The notes under the pieces: model-generated
The model's database searches: none
The model's input: only the letters and a program-made list of their open reading frames with translations
What the model was told of the DNA's origin: nothing
Made by a program: the position numbers and the translations under genes
Shown: in pieces, positions 53,471-60,798 of the stretch
Numbering within the stretch: position 1 is the first letter of the stretch
Layout of the letters: every line of letters begins with the position of its first letter
Assembly (NCBI GenBank): GCA_029225165.1
Contig: JAQXVY010000040.1
Coordinates: 1 to 60,798, forward strand
Source: Oscillospiraceae bacterium
GTDB taxonomy: Bacteria; Bacillota; Clostridia; Oscillospirales; Acutalibacteraceae
Reading direction: 5' to 3'
DNA length: 60,798 bases

Positions 53471-54373
53471 ATGTTTTGTAAAAAATGTGGTAAGGATATT
53501 GACATAAAAAATACAGTATGCCCTTTGTGTGGGGAGGAAACAGATTTTCTAAAGGGAATTGACGGAAGTGGTGCACCGGAGCACCTTGAAGCCTTTGAAA
53601 AGGAAATCAACAGTGCCTTTAACAGACGAGTTTCCGATAAGCCAAAGGAAGAGGTTGACTACGAGGACATCTCTGCATATTCAACTACACAAGAGGAAAG
53701 AGAAATCAGAAGTCAAAGCAGATGGGAAAGAACTTCCCAAAGAAAAAATAAGTTAAGTACATACTTCAGCAATAACGAGGATGACAACAGTCGCACTTGG
53801 AAACTCCTTGCAGGGGGTTGCTGTGCAGTAATTCTCATTTGCCTGATTATTATTATGGCTGTTTCCTGTGGCGGTGGCAGTGAAAGTGATGTACCGGCAC
53901 CTACAACTACTGTACCTGTAACAACACAGGCACCTACAACAGAAACCACAACAGTTCCGACAACCGAAAAGTCCATTGACGAATATCTTGAAACAGCTGT
54001 TGTAAACGATCAAACCGCTGTTGAAACTGCACAGGGCTTCTATTCCAATTTAGAGTCAGCCTGTGCAAAGGGTGACTACGAAACCTTTAAGTCCTACTTC
54101 TCATCCTCCTACACTGATGATGAAATCAAGGCTATCTATGACCAAAATCAGGCAACCTGTGCATCCTACACTGCTTTCATTCCGGGCTATACACAGACTG
54201 TTTCCTGCGAAAAATACATCTATGTATATATTGCCGCAACAACAGACCTTACAACAGGAAACTATGTAGAGAACACCTTTGTACTTTCCTCTGACGGCGG
54301 AGCATTCAAGCTTGATGATAAGTCAAGTGGCGGAGCCGATTGGCTTGTAAAAGCGCCGACAAAGCTTTCATAA
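53471..54373 (+). CDS. Zinc-ribbon membrane protein with NTF2/DUF4878-like outside domain
   Basis: 300 residues. Zinc ribbon CKKCGKDIDIKNTVCPLCGE at the start (cytoplasmic), charged linker, membrane segment (about 115-138), Thr/Pro/Val linker (TTTVPVTTQAPTTETTT), then a domain of ~130 residues from ETAQGFYSNLESACAKGDYETFKSYFSSSY, typical of NTF2-like/DUF4878-like stalked domains. Same architecture class as the preceding gene, from which it is 10 bases away; both probably work together at the membrane. Confidence 0.8.
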   Translation: MFCKKCGKDIDIKNTVCPLCGEETDFLKGIDGSGAPEHLEAFEKEINSAFNRRVSDKPKEEVDYEDISAYSTTQEEREIRSQSRWERTSQRKNKLSTYFSNNEDDNSRTWKLLAGGCCAVILICLIIIMAVSCGGGSESDVPAPTTTVPVTTQAPTTETTTVPTTEKSIDEYLETAVVNDQTAVETAQGFYSNLESACAKGDYETFKSYFSSSYTDDEIKAIYDQNQATCASYTAFIPGYTQTVSCEKYIYVYIAATTDLTTGNYVENTFVLSSDGGAFKLDDKSSGGADWLVKAPTKLS

Positions 54374-54394
54374 ATATAAAAGGAATGTGATTTC

Positions 54395-54805
54395 GTGATT
54401 GTTTCAACAAAGGGAAGATATGCCCTGCGTGTGGTGATAGACTTGGCGATGCACAGTGACGGAGAATATATTTCTTTAAAGGAAATATCTAACCGTTCGG
54501 CAATATCAATGAAGTATCTTGAAAGCATTGTGTCCAGCCTTAACAAAGAAGGACTTTTGGACTCCCTTCGTGGCAAAAACGGAGGCTACCGCCTTAACCG
54601 ACCTGCAAGTAAATACACAGTTGGTATGGTGCTAAAGGCAAGTGAAGGCTCACTTGCACCAGTTGCCTGCGTCAACTGTGAGGATATGAATTGCAGCGAG
54701 GCACAGGACTGCCTAACCCTCCCAATGTGGAAAAAGCTGGACAATGTGATAGACAATTACCTTGAAAGTGTAACAATAGAGGATTTGTTAAGTCAAAATG
54801 TATAG
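54395..54805 (+). CDS. Rrf2-family regulator (IscR-like)
   Basis: 136 residues from GTG 54395 (AAAGGAATG upstream). The winged helix has the Rrf2 signature TKGRYALRVVIDLAMH, ISLKEISNRSAISMKYLESIVSSL and LRGKNGGYRLNRP. The cluster region CVNCEDMNCSEAQDC has the Cys residues expected of Fe-S-binding IscR-type members. The iscS-iscU genes 3.6 kb downstream carry two inverted repeats in their promoter that suit this family, so I infer that it regulates iron-sulfur assembly or cysteine metabolism. Confidence 0.88.
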   Translation: MIVSTKGRYALRVVIDLAMHSDGEYISLKEISNRSAISMKYLESIVSSLNKEGLLDSLRGKNGGYRLNRPASKYTVGMVLKASEGSLAPVACVNCEDMNCSEAQDCLTLPMWKKLDNVIDNYLESVTIEDLLSQNV

Positions 54806-54813
54806 GATTAAGT

Positions 54814-54846
54814 AATGGTCGGCACTTGTCGACCATTGTTGTTAAT
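54814..54846 (+). terminator. Terminator after the Rrf2 gene
   Basis: AATGGTCG pairs with CGACCATT around GCACTTGT (TGGTCGgcactTGTCGACCA), followed by GTTGTT. Confidence 0.8.
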
Positions 54847-54870
54847 AATCAGCTCATTGTGTAATGGAAA

Positions 54871-54937
54871 AGAGGACAACACCTTGTTCAAGACTGGGAC
54901 CGTTAATAACGGCAATCCCAGCAAGGTGTTATCCTCT
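54871..54937. other. Long two-tier hairpin element
   Basis: Outer arms AGAGGACAACACCTTG (54871-54886) and CAAGGTGTTATCCTCT (54922-54937) pair with one mismatch. Inside them CTGGGACCGTTA pairs with TAACGG and TCCCAG. The whole 67-base element is nearly self-complementary. It has no T-run on either side and may be a small mobile or repeated element, or a structured RNA. Confidence 0.7.
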
Positions 54938-55024
54938 CTAATTTCACTTTATTACAAAATTTACAAAGTGTCAATAGACAATCTATTGTCGCTAAAAAAC
55001 ATTTCGCTGACAAATTAGGCTTAA

Positions 55025-55300
55025 CTCACTCCACCTTGTCATTCCACCTCACCCTGTCATTCTGAGGGAGCGTAGCGACCGAAGAATCTGAAAGGAAAGC
55101 AGTAGTGCCTAAATCGACACTATCAGGTTATATGAAATTACGGAACAAACAAAGGCTCCCTCGGATGAGGTATTCCCTTGCTAAGGGAAATGCCCCAACG
55201 GGGCAAAGGGTTTGCCGTTTTCGCCAGAAAAGCTGTCACGCCTTGCGTGACTGGGGGAGTGAAAAAGTGTCCTTCATATCCTACTATGCCTTTAGATGAT
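55025..55300. repeat. Composite intergenic repeat region
   Basis: Left part: GTCATTCCACC and CCTGTCATTCTGAGGGAG, then CGTAGCGACCGAAGAATC, a motif scattered widely in gut Firmicutes genomes. Right part (about 55147-55258): TTCCCTTGC-TAAGGGAA, TGCCCC-AA-CGGGGCA and GTCACGCC-TTGCGTGAC hairpins in a row. Reading frames across it have no protein-like features. The remaining gap 54938-55024 has a short dyad CAATAGA-CAA-TCTATTG; 55301-55365 holds only the tcdA upstream site. Confidence 0.75.
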
Positions 55301-55365
55301 ATTATCCAAATATTCACTATTTCTTAATCCCTAAATAACCCCCACAATACAAAAAAGGTGATATA

Positions 55366-56082
55366 ATGATAAATCAATTTTCCCGAACAGAATTATTAAT
55401 AGGCGATGACGGAGTAGATAAGCTGAAAAACAGCCGTGTTGCCGTCTTTGGCGTTGGCGGTGTTGGCGGTTATGTTGTAGAGGCGCTGGCTCGTAGCGGT
55501 GTAGGCACAATAGATATTGTTGACAACGATGATGTGTCCCTTACCAATATCAACAGACAGATTATCGCCCTCCATTCCACTGTGGGTAGGCCAAAGGTGG
55601 ATGTTATGGAGGAACGCATCAGGGATATTTCCCCCTCAACTGTGGTCAACAAGCACAACTGTTTTTTTCTCCCGGAAAATTCGGATAATTTCGACTTTAG
55701 ACGGTATGACTATGTTGTTGACGCAATCGACACCGTAACAGGAAAAATTGAACTTGCAGTCAAGTGCAAGGAGTTTAATGTGCCTTTGATGTCCTCAATG
55801 GGTGCTGGTAACAAGCTTGACCCAACAGCATTTAAGGTCACCGACATCTTCAAAACAAAGGTTGACCCACTTGCAAGAGTAATGAGAAATGCCCTGAAAA
55901 AACGAGGCATAAAAAAGCTAAAGGTGGTGTATTCCGAAGAACCACCAATGACCCCTTTGCCAAGCGATGAAGAAACAAGCAAAAAGGTTGTCCCCGGCTC
56001 AATAGCATTTGTTCCAAGCGTTGCAGGACTGATAATCGCAGGTGAGGTCATCAAGGACATAACAGGTTTTAACAGGCATTAA
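55366..56082 (+). CDS. tcdA: tRNA threonylcarbamoyladenosine dehydratase (TcdA/CsdL)
   Basis: 238 residues, ThiF/MoeB/E1-like. The N-terminal region FSRTELLIGDDGVDKLKNS is typical for TcdA, the nucleotide loop is GVGGVGGYVVEALARSG, and TNINRQI and DAIDTVTGKIEL follow. The C-terminal VPGSIAFVPSVAGLIIAGEV is typical. TcdA makes the cyclic ct6A form of t6A37 in tRNA with ATP. Interestingly a Sua5 domain for the precursor modification sits at the left end of the window. AAAAGGTG lies before the ATG. Confidence 0.92.
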   Translation: MINQFSRTELLIGDDGVDKLKNSRVAVFGVGGVGGYVVEALARSGVGTIDIVDNDDVSLTNINRQIIALHSTVGRPKVDVMEERIRDISPSTVVNKHNCFFLPENSDNFDFRRYDYVVDAIDTVTGKIELAVKCKEFNVPLMSSMGAGNKLDPTAFKVTDIFKTKVDPLARVMRNALKKRGIKKLKVVYSEEPPMTPLPSDEETSKKVVPGSIAFVPSVAGLIIAGEVIKDITGFNRH

Positions 56083-56144
56083 TGCAGTTATAATGTATAA
56101 ATATATATAAAAAAATTAGATTTATGTGATTTTTATTATTATTG

Positions 56145-56173
56145 TTGACTGAAATGTAATATTATGTTATTAT
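56145..56173 (+). promoter_or_regulatory. Promoter of the BspA-like gene
   Basis: TTGACT (56145-56150), 17 bp, TATTAT (56168-56173), with an AT-rich upstream stretch. Confidence 0.65.
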
Positions 56174-56204
56174 TTTCTAAAATACAAATGGAGGTAGAAT
56201 ATTT

Positions 56205-58250
56205 ATGAAAAGATTATTATCCTTGGCAATTGCGGTGTGTATGCTCATCGGCATTGCCACAGTTTCACCGATTTCTGTAGGTGCGGCGGAAACGCAAAAA
56301 GTAACAACAGGTGATTCAAGTGGTAATTATGGATATACACTGCTTGATGACGGCACAGCTGCAATTACAGAATACTACGGCAGTGACACAGACATTATAA
56401 TTCCATCACAGATTGATGGATATACTGTAACAAGCATTGGCCGTATTGCATTTTCTGGTTGCAAAAGCCTTACAAGCATAACAATCCCTGATAGTGTAAC
56501 AAACATTGGCTATGAGGCATTTTATGTTTGCACAAACCTTACAAGCATAACACTCCCCGACAGTGTAACAAGCATTGGTAGTCGGGCATTTTTCGGTTGC
56601 ACAAGCCTTACAATCATAACAATCCCCGACAGTGTAACAAACGTTGGTTATCAAGCATTTTATGATACAGCATGGTACAACAATCAGCCTGACGGTTTAG
56701 TTTATGCAGGTAAGGTAGCATATAAGTACAAAGGCAAGTGCCCTTCCGAAGTAATCATTAAGGATGGTACAAAAGATATTGCCGTTAGTTCATTTTCCAA
56801 TTGCACAAGCCTTACAAGCATAACAATCCCGGACAGTGTAACAGCCATTGGTAATTGGGCATTTGAGTTTTGCGAAAGCCTTACAAGCATAACAATCCCA
56901 AACAGTGTAACAACCATTGGCAATTGGGCGTTTTATCGTTGCAAAAGACTTACAAGCATAACAATTCCTGACAGTGTAACAACCATTGGCGAAGATGCAT
57001 TTGGTGGTACAGCATGGTACAATCATCAGCCTGACGGTTTAGTTTATGCAGGTAAGGTAGCATATGAATACAAAGGTTATTGCCCTTCTGAAGTAATCAT
57101 TAAGGATGGTACAAAAGGTATTGCTAATATTGCATTCGTGGAATGCACAAGCCTTACAAGCATAACAATCCCGGACAGTGTAACAACCATTGGAAAGGGG
57201 GCATTTTCTGATTGCACAAGCCTTACAAGTATAACAATCCCAGACGGTGTATCAACCATTGGCGGTCGTACATTTTGTAATTGTAAAAGCCTTACAAGCA
57301 TAACAATTCCGGATAGCGTAACAACCATTGGCGATAGTGCATTTGAGGGTTGCAGTAGCCTTACAAGTATAACAATCCCGGACAGTGTAACAATCATTGG
57401 CGAATGTGCATTTTATAAATGCACAAGCCTTACAAAAATAACAATCCCGGACAGTGTAACAACCATTGGCGATGATGCATTAGGATATTATTATGATGAT
57501 GTATATAGAAAAATAGATAATTACATAATATACGGCTACACAAATTCAGCTGCCGAAGAATATGCAAATGATAATGGTTTCGATTTTGTAAGTGTGGGCG
57601 AGATGCCAACAACTTCCACAACACAGCCAAGTACAACAGAGCCGACTACAACTGAGCCAAGTACCACAGTACCAAGCACAACAGAGCCAAGTACAACAGT
57701 ACCAAGTACTACACAGCCAAGCTCAACAGTACCAACTACAACAGTACCAAGTACAACAAAGCCTGTTCCTACACAGCCGACAACACGACCAACAACTGTT
57801 AAGAAAACAACAGTAACTCTTACAAAATCATCTGCAACTATTTACAGAACAGGAAAGACTACAATCAAGGCAACTGTAAAGAATGGCAAGGGTAAAACAA
57901 CCTACAAATCAAGTAACACAAAGATTGCAAAGGTAACATCAAAGGGTGTTGTAACCGGTGTAAGCAAGGGCACAACCAAGATTACTGTTACCAATAACGG
58001 TGTTAAGAAAGTGTTTACCGTAAAGGTCAACAACCCAACTCTTAACAAAAATTCTGTATCTATTAAAAAGGGTAAGACCTTTACTCTTAAGATTGCAGGA
58101 AAGATTGGCACAGCCAAGTTTACTTCCTCAAACAAGAAAATTGCAACAGTAAACACAAAGGGCAAAATCACAGCCAAGAAGAAAGGTACAGTCACAATAA
58201 AAGTAAAAACCAACGGCATTACATTAGTATGTAAGGTTAAGGTAAAATAA
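56205..58250 (+). CDS. Secreted BspA-like leucine-rich repeat protein with Big_2 domains
   Basis: 681 residues; ATGGAGGTAG precedes the ATG. Signal peptide (1-27, ending SVGAAE). About 14 LRR_5 repeats of 23 residues with consensus CTSLTSITIPDSVTTIGDGAF (about 60-425), interrupted twice by the BspA insert QPDGLVYAGKVAYKYKGKCP. A Thr/Pro/Ser linker (about 470-535) leads to two Ig-like Big_2 repeats (VTLTKSSATIYRTGKTTIKA; LNKNSVSIKKGKTFTLKIAG). No LPXTG or membrane anchor is visible. The DNA carries a matching 69-bp tandem repeat. Proteins of this type mediate adhesion. Confidence 0.9.
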   Translation: MKRLLSLAIAVCMLIGIATVSPISVGAAETQKVTTGDSSGNYGYTLLDDGTAAITEYYGSDTDIIIPSQIDGYTVTSIGRIAFSGCKSLTSITIPDSVTNIGYEAFYVCTNLTSITLPDSVTSIGSRAFFGCTSLTIITIPDSVTNVGYQAFYDTAWYNNQPDGLVYAGKVAYKYKGKCPSEVIIKDGTKDIAVSSFSNCTSLTSITIPDSVTAIGNWAFEFCESLTSITIPNSVTTIGNWAFYRCKRLTSITIPDSVTTIGEDAFGGTAWYNHQPDGLVYAGKVAYEYKGYCPSEVIIKDGTKGIANIAFVECTSLTSITIPDSVTTIGKGAFSDCTSLTSITIPDGVSTIGGRTFCNCKSLTSITIPDSVTTIGDSAFEGCSSLTSITIPDSVTIIGECAFYKCTSLTKITIPDSVTTIGDDALGYYYDDVYRKIDNYIIYGYTNSAAEEYANDNGFDFVSVGEMPTTSTTQPSTTEPTTTEPSTTVPSTTEPSTTVPSTTQPSSTVPTTTVPSTTKPVPTQPTTRPTTVKKTTVTLTKSSATIYRTGKTTIKATVKNGKGKTTYKSSNTKIAKVTSKGVVTGVSKGTTKITVTNNGVKKVFTVKVNNPTLNKNSVSIKKGKTFTLKIAGKIGTAKFTSSNKKIATVNTKGKITAKKKGTVTIKVKTNGITLVCKVKVK

Positions 58251-58286
58251 AACAAATGCTCCCTCACCGAGGGAGTATTTTGTTTA
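58250..58286 (+). terminator. Terminator after the BspA-like gene
   Basis: CTCCCTC (58260-58266) pairs with GAGGGAG (58270-58276) around ACC; AAACAAA before and TTTTGTTT after extend it. Confidence 0.88.
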
Positions 58287-58344
58287 AGGGTATTATCAAA
58301 TATTCAAGTATATGTTTTTTGTATAAATATATCCATATGTACGC

Positions 58345-58407
58345 ATAATTCCTATTGACAAGTTAGGAATTATGTGTTATTTTATTCCTAGTTATTTTAT
58401 AGGAAAT
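58345..58407 (+). promoter_or_regulatory. iscS promoter with two matching inverted-repeat operators
   Basis: Promoter TTGACA (58355-58360), 17 bp, TATTTT (58378-58383). Operator 1: perfect 10-bp arms ATAATTCCTA (58345-58354) and TAGGAATTAT (58364-58373) with a 9-bp gap covering the -35. Operator 2: TTCCTA (58385-58390) and TAGGAA (58400-58405), also with a 9-bp gap, just after the -10. Placement over promoter and start fits repression by an Rrf2-type dimer, likely the regulator at 54395. Confidence 0.75.
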
Positions 58408-58422
58408 AGGAGAGTGATTTAT

Positions 58423-59598
58423 GTGTTAGTATATGCTGATAATGCGGCTACCACAAAAATAAGTGACTCTGCCCTAAAGGCTATGATGCCTTTGTTTAAG
58501 GAAGATTACGGCAATCCCAGTTCTCTTCATTCAATAGGTCAAAAGGCTAAAGAGTATTTAGAGAAAGCCAGGGCAGATATTGCTGAATGTATAAATGCAG
58601 AGCCATCCACAATTTATTTTACTTCAGGAGGAAGTGAGGCGGACAACCAGGCACTTCGTTCTGCGGCTTATATGGGTAAAAAGAAGGGCAAAACTCACAT
58701 AATTTCCAGCAAATTTGAGCATCACGCAATTCTTCACACCCTTAACGCCCTTGAAAAAGAGGGCTTCACAGTTACACTTCTTGATGTGTATTCCAACGGT
58801 ATTGTAAAGCCGGAGGATGTGAAAAATGCAATTACAGACAAAACTTGCCTTGTAACAATTATGACAGCCAACAACGAAATCGGCACAATTCAGCCAATCA
58901 AGGAAATCGGTGCAATTTGTCGTGAAAAGGGTGTTCTGTTCCACACAGACGCTGTTCAGGCAGCAGGACATATTCCGCTTGATGTTAAGGATATGAATGT
59001 TGATATGCTTTCAATCAGCGGTCACAAGTTCCACGGGCCAAAGGGCGTTGGTGCACTTTATGTTCGCAAGGGAATTATCCTTACAAACATCATCTTCGGC
59101 GGTGCTCAGGAGAGAAAAAAGAGAGCAGGTACCGAAAATGTTCCGGCTATTGTAGGTATGGCAACTGCCTTAAAGGACTCCGTTGCCAATATGGAAAAAA
59201 CATCTGAATATGTAACACATCTTCGTGACAAAATGATTGCCGGACTAAAGGATATTCCAAAGTCCCGCATTAACGGAGATTTACAGCACCGTCTTCCGGG
59301 TACACTGAATATGTGCTTTGAGGGCATCGAGGGTGAGGGTATCCTACTTTGGCTTGACCAAAAAGGAATTGAAGCATCCTCAGGTTCAGCCTGTACAAGC
59401 GGCAGCTTAGACCCAAGCCATGTTCTCCTTGCAATAGGCGTTCCTGTTGCAGTAGCCCACGGCAGCTTAAGACTTTCAATCAGCGAATATAACACAGAAG
59501 AAGAAATTGACCATATTATAGAAACAGTACCACAGGTTGTTTCATATCTCAGGGAAATGTCACCTGTTTGGGAAAAAATGATGGAGGAGGAAAAATAA
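58423..59598 (+). CDS. iscS: Cysteine desulfurase
   Basis: 391 residues from GTG 58423, in frame with YADNAATTKIS and behind AGGAG; the ATG two bases earlier is out of frame. PLP-binding Lys in SISGHKFHGPKG, His in FEHHAIL, active-site loop Cys in SSGSACTSGSLDPSHVLLA. It takes sulfur from cysteine for Fe-S cluster assembly. Its stop overlaps the iscU start (TAATG). Confidence 0.95.
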   Translation: MLVYADNAATTKISDSALKAMMPLFKEDYGNPSSLHSIGQKAKEYLEKARADIAECINAEPSTIYFTSGGSEADNQALRSAAYMGKKKGKTHIISSKFEHHAILHTLNALEKEGFTVTLLDVYSNGIVKPEDVKNAITDKTCLVTIMTANNEIGTIQPIKEIGAICREKGVLFHTDAVQAAGHIPLDVKDMNVDMLSISGHKFHGPKGVGALYVRKGIILTNIIFGGAQERKKRAGTENVPAIVGMATALKDSVANMEKTSEYVTHLRDKMIAGLKDIPKSRINGDLQHRLPGTLNMCFEGIEGEGILLWLDQKGIEASSGSACTSGSLDPSHVLLAIGVPVAVAHGSLRLSISEYNTEEEIDHIIETVPQVVSYLREMSPVWEKMMEEEK

Positions 59599-60041
59599 TG
59601 GCACTATATAGCGACAAGGTTATGGATCACTTTACCAACCCCAGAAATGTAGGCAAAATTGAGGATGCCGACGGAGTAGGTGAGGTTGGCAACGCCCAGT
59701 GTGGCGACATAATGAAAATATACATCAAGGTTGAAAACGACATTATCACAGATGTTAAGTTCAACACCTTTGGCTGTGCGTCAGCTATTGCGTCCTCATC
59801 AATGGCAACAGAAATGATTAAGGGACAGCCAATCAGCAAGGCTCTTGAGCTTTCCAATAAAGCCGTTGTTGAGGCTCTTGACGGACTTCCACCGGTAAAA
59901 ATTCACTGCTCCGTTCTTGCAGAGGAGGCAGTAAAGGCGGCAGTCAAAGATTATTACGACAAAAACGGTATATTCTATGAGCCTGAGCTTTTGGCACCAA
60001 AAGGCTGCGGAGATTGCCACGGCTCCTGCGACACCAAGTAA
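59598..60041 (+). CDS. iscU: Iron-sulfur cluster scaffold protein (IscU/NifU N-terminal type)
   Basis: 147 residues from ATG 59598 behind GGAGGAGG. The three scaffold cysteines are visible: GNAQCGDIMKIYI, FGCASAIASSSM, and IHCSVLAEEAV, with the Asp after the first Cys. The C-terminal tail GCGDCHGSCDTK has three additional Cys, which is unusual for a plain IscU. It receives sulfur from IscS, encoded immediately upstream. A terminator follows. Confidence 0.95.
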   Translation: MALYSDKVMDHFTNPRNVGKIEDADGVGEVGNAQCGDIMKIYIKVENDIITDVKFNTFGCASAIASSSMATEMIKGQPISKALELSNKAVVEALDGLPPVKIHCSVLAEEAVKAAVKDYYDKNGIFYEPELLAPKGCGDCHGSCDTK

Positions 60042-60066
60042 TCAAGACATAAAATCAATATTCCTG

Positions 60067-60101
60067 CAAAATCGGACTGTGATTTTCACAGCCCGATTTT
60101 C
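60067..60101 (+). terminator. Terminator of iscSU
   Basis: AAAATCGGACTGTGA pairs with TCACAGCCCGATTTT (one mismatch) around TTT; T-run at the end. Confidence 0.9.
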
Positions 60102-60443
60102 GCAAATTATATAAATTATTTTCTATTTTTTGTGAATAGTTACGAATGTGAAATATTTCGCAAAAAAATTTAAAATTTTTTAAAAAAACACTTGACTTTG
60201 TATCAAGTGTGTAATATAATAACTCTTGCGCTACTGAGGTGAGCAAATGAAAATAAATCACTAAATAAGCGCAACGGACCTTGAAAATTAAACAACGAAC
60301 TAAAGAAACCCGAAGATGACTTTGAGTTTAAGACTCAAGTTATGAAAGTGAAGAAAACACTAAAAAACGAACACGCAAGTATTCAGAGATGAGCTTGACG
60401 ATTTAAGAATGATGTTAAGTCTATAGTAGACTTGATATACAAA
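60102..60443 (+). promoter_or_regulatory. rRNA operon promoter and leader
   Basis: TTGACT (60192-60197), 17 bp, TATAAT (60215-60220), preceded by runs of A and T (about 60150-60190) that look like an UP element. The leader of ~220 bases reads to the 16S start without a coding frame. Confidence 0.8.

Positions 60444-60798
<355 letters not shown>

Noticed and set aside
55105..55299. Small 64-codon reading frame
   Set aside because: It runs through intergenic hairpin repeats and has no ribosome-binding site or protein-like composition.
56440..57480. CRISPR-like regular DNA repeats
   Set aside because: They encode the LRR units of a continuous reading frame.

Overview
The window looks like a chromosome segment of a low-GC gut Clostridium relative, most likely Oscillospiraceae/Ruminococcaceae. 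The support is the partial 16S rRNA gene at the right end, FabK-type fatty-acid synthesis, sigma-A promoters with 17-bp spacers, BspA-like leucine-rich surface proteins, and several low-copy intergenic repeats of the kind scattered through gut Firmicutes. No phage, transposase or CRISPR array was seen.

Layout. 1-5.5 kb: housekeeping genes (a Sua5 C-terminal domain fused to CoaE, a membrane-anchored lytic transglycosylase, an M18 aminopeptidase), tRNA-Arg(ACG), a MarR regulator and a polysaccharide deacetylase with Ig-like domains. 5.9-32.1 kb: a long surface-protein locus, described below. 32.2-34.5 kb: an SDR oxidoreductase, a lipoprotein and a YafQ/DinJ-type toxin-antitoxin pair bracketed by duplicated terminators. 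34.5-39.4 kb (minus strand): PBP1A, homoserine dehydrogenase and aspartate kinase. 39.7-48.3 kb: a small BofC-like secreted protein, then fabK-fabD-fabG-fabF-accB-fabZ-accC-accD-accA, a nearly complete FASII and malonyl-CoA operon. 48.4-54.4 kb: a probable orphan small RNA, a membrane protein, two PP2C-type phosphatases (one degenerate) and two zinc-ribbon membrane proteins. 54.4-60.0 kb: an Rrf2/IscR-like regulator, repeat-rich intergenic DNA, tcdA, a BspA-like LRR protein, then iscS-iscU behind two matching inverted repeats. 60.2 kb to the end: rRNA promoter and the start of 16S rRNA.

The most unusual part is the 26-kb surface locus. At least nine proteins start with a SipW-cognate type membrane signal carrying a T-[FY]-[AS]-W motif or a variant of it, as in TasA/camelysin-class fibre proteins. 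Several of them end in a shared W-x-[DE]-G strand. Two ER/SipW-type signal peptidases (Ser-His) are encoded among them, and a remnant of a third marks a segmental duplication. Between the subunit genes lie a membrane-anchored McrB-like AAA+ ATPase and a DUF2357-like protein. In the latter, a roughly 400-residue coiled coil occupies the place where relatives of this type usually carry a nuclease. My inference is that a McrBC-type NTPase pair has been adapted here as a cytoplasmic, membrane-tethered motor or scaffold serving export or assembly of a multi-subunit surface fibre. The sequence shows the parts and their clustering; the joint function is untested.
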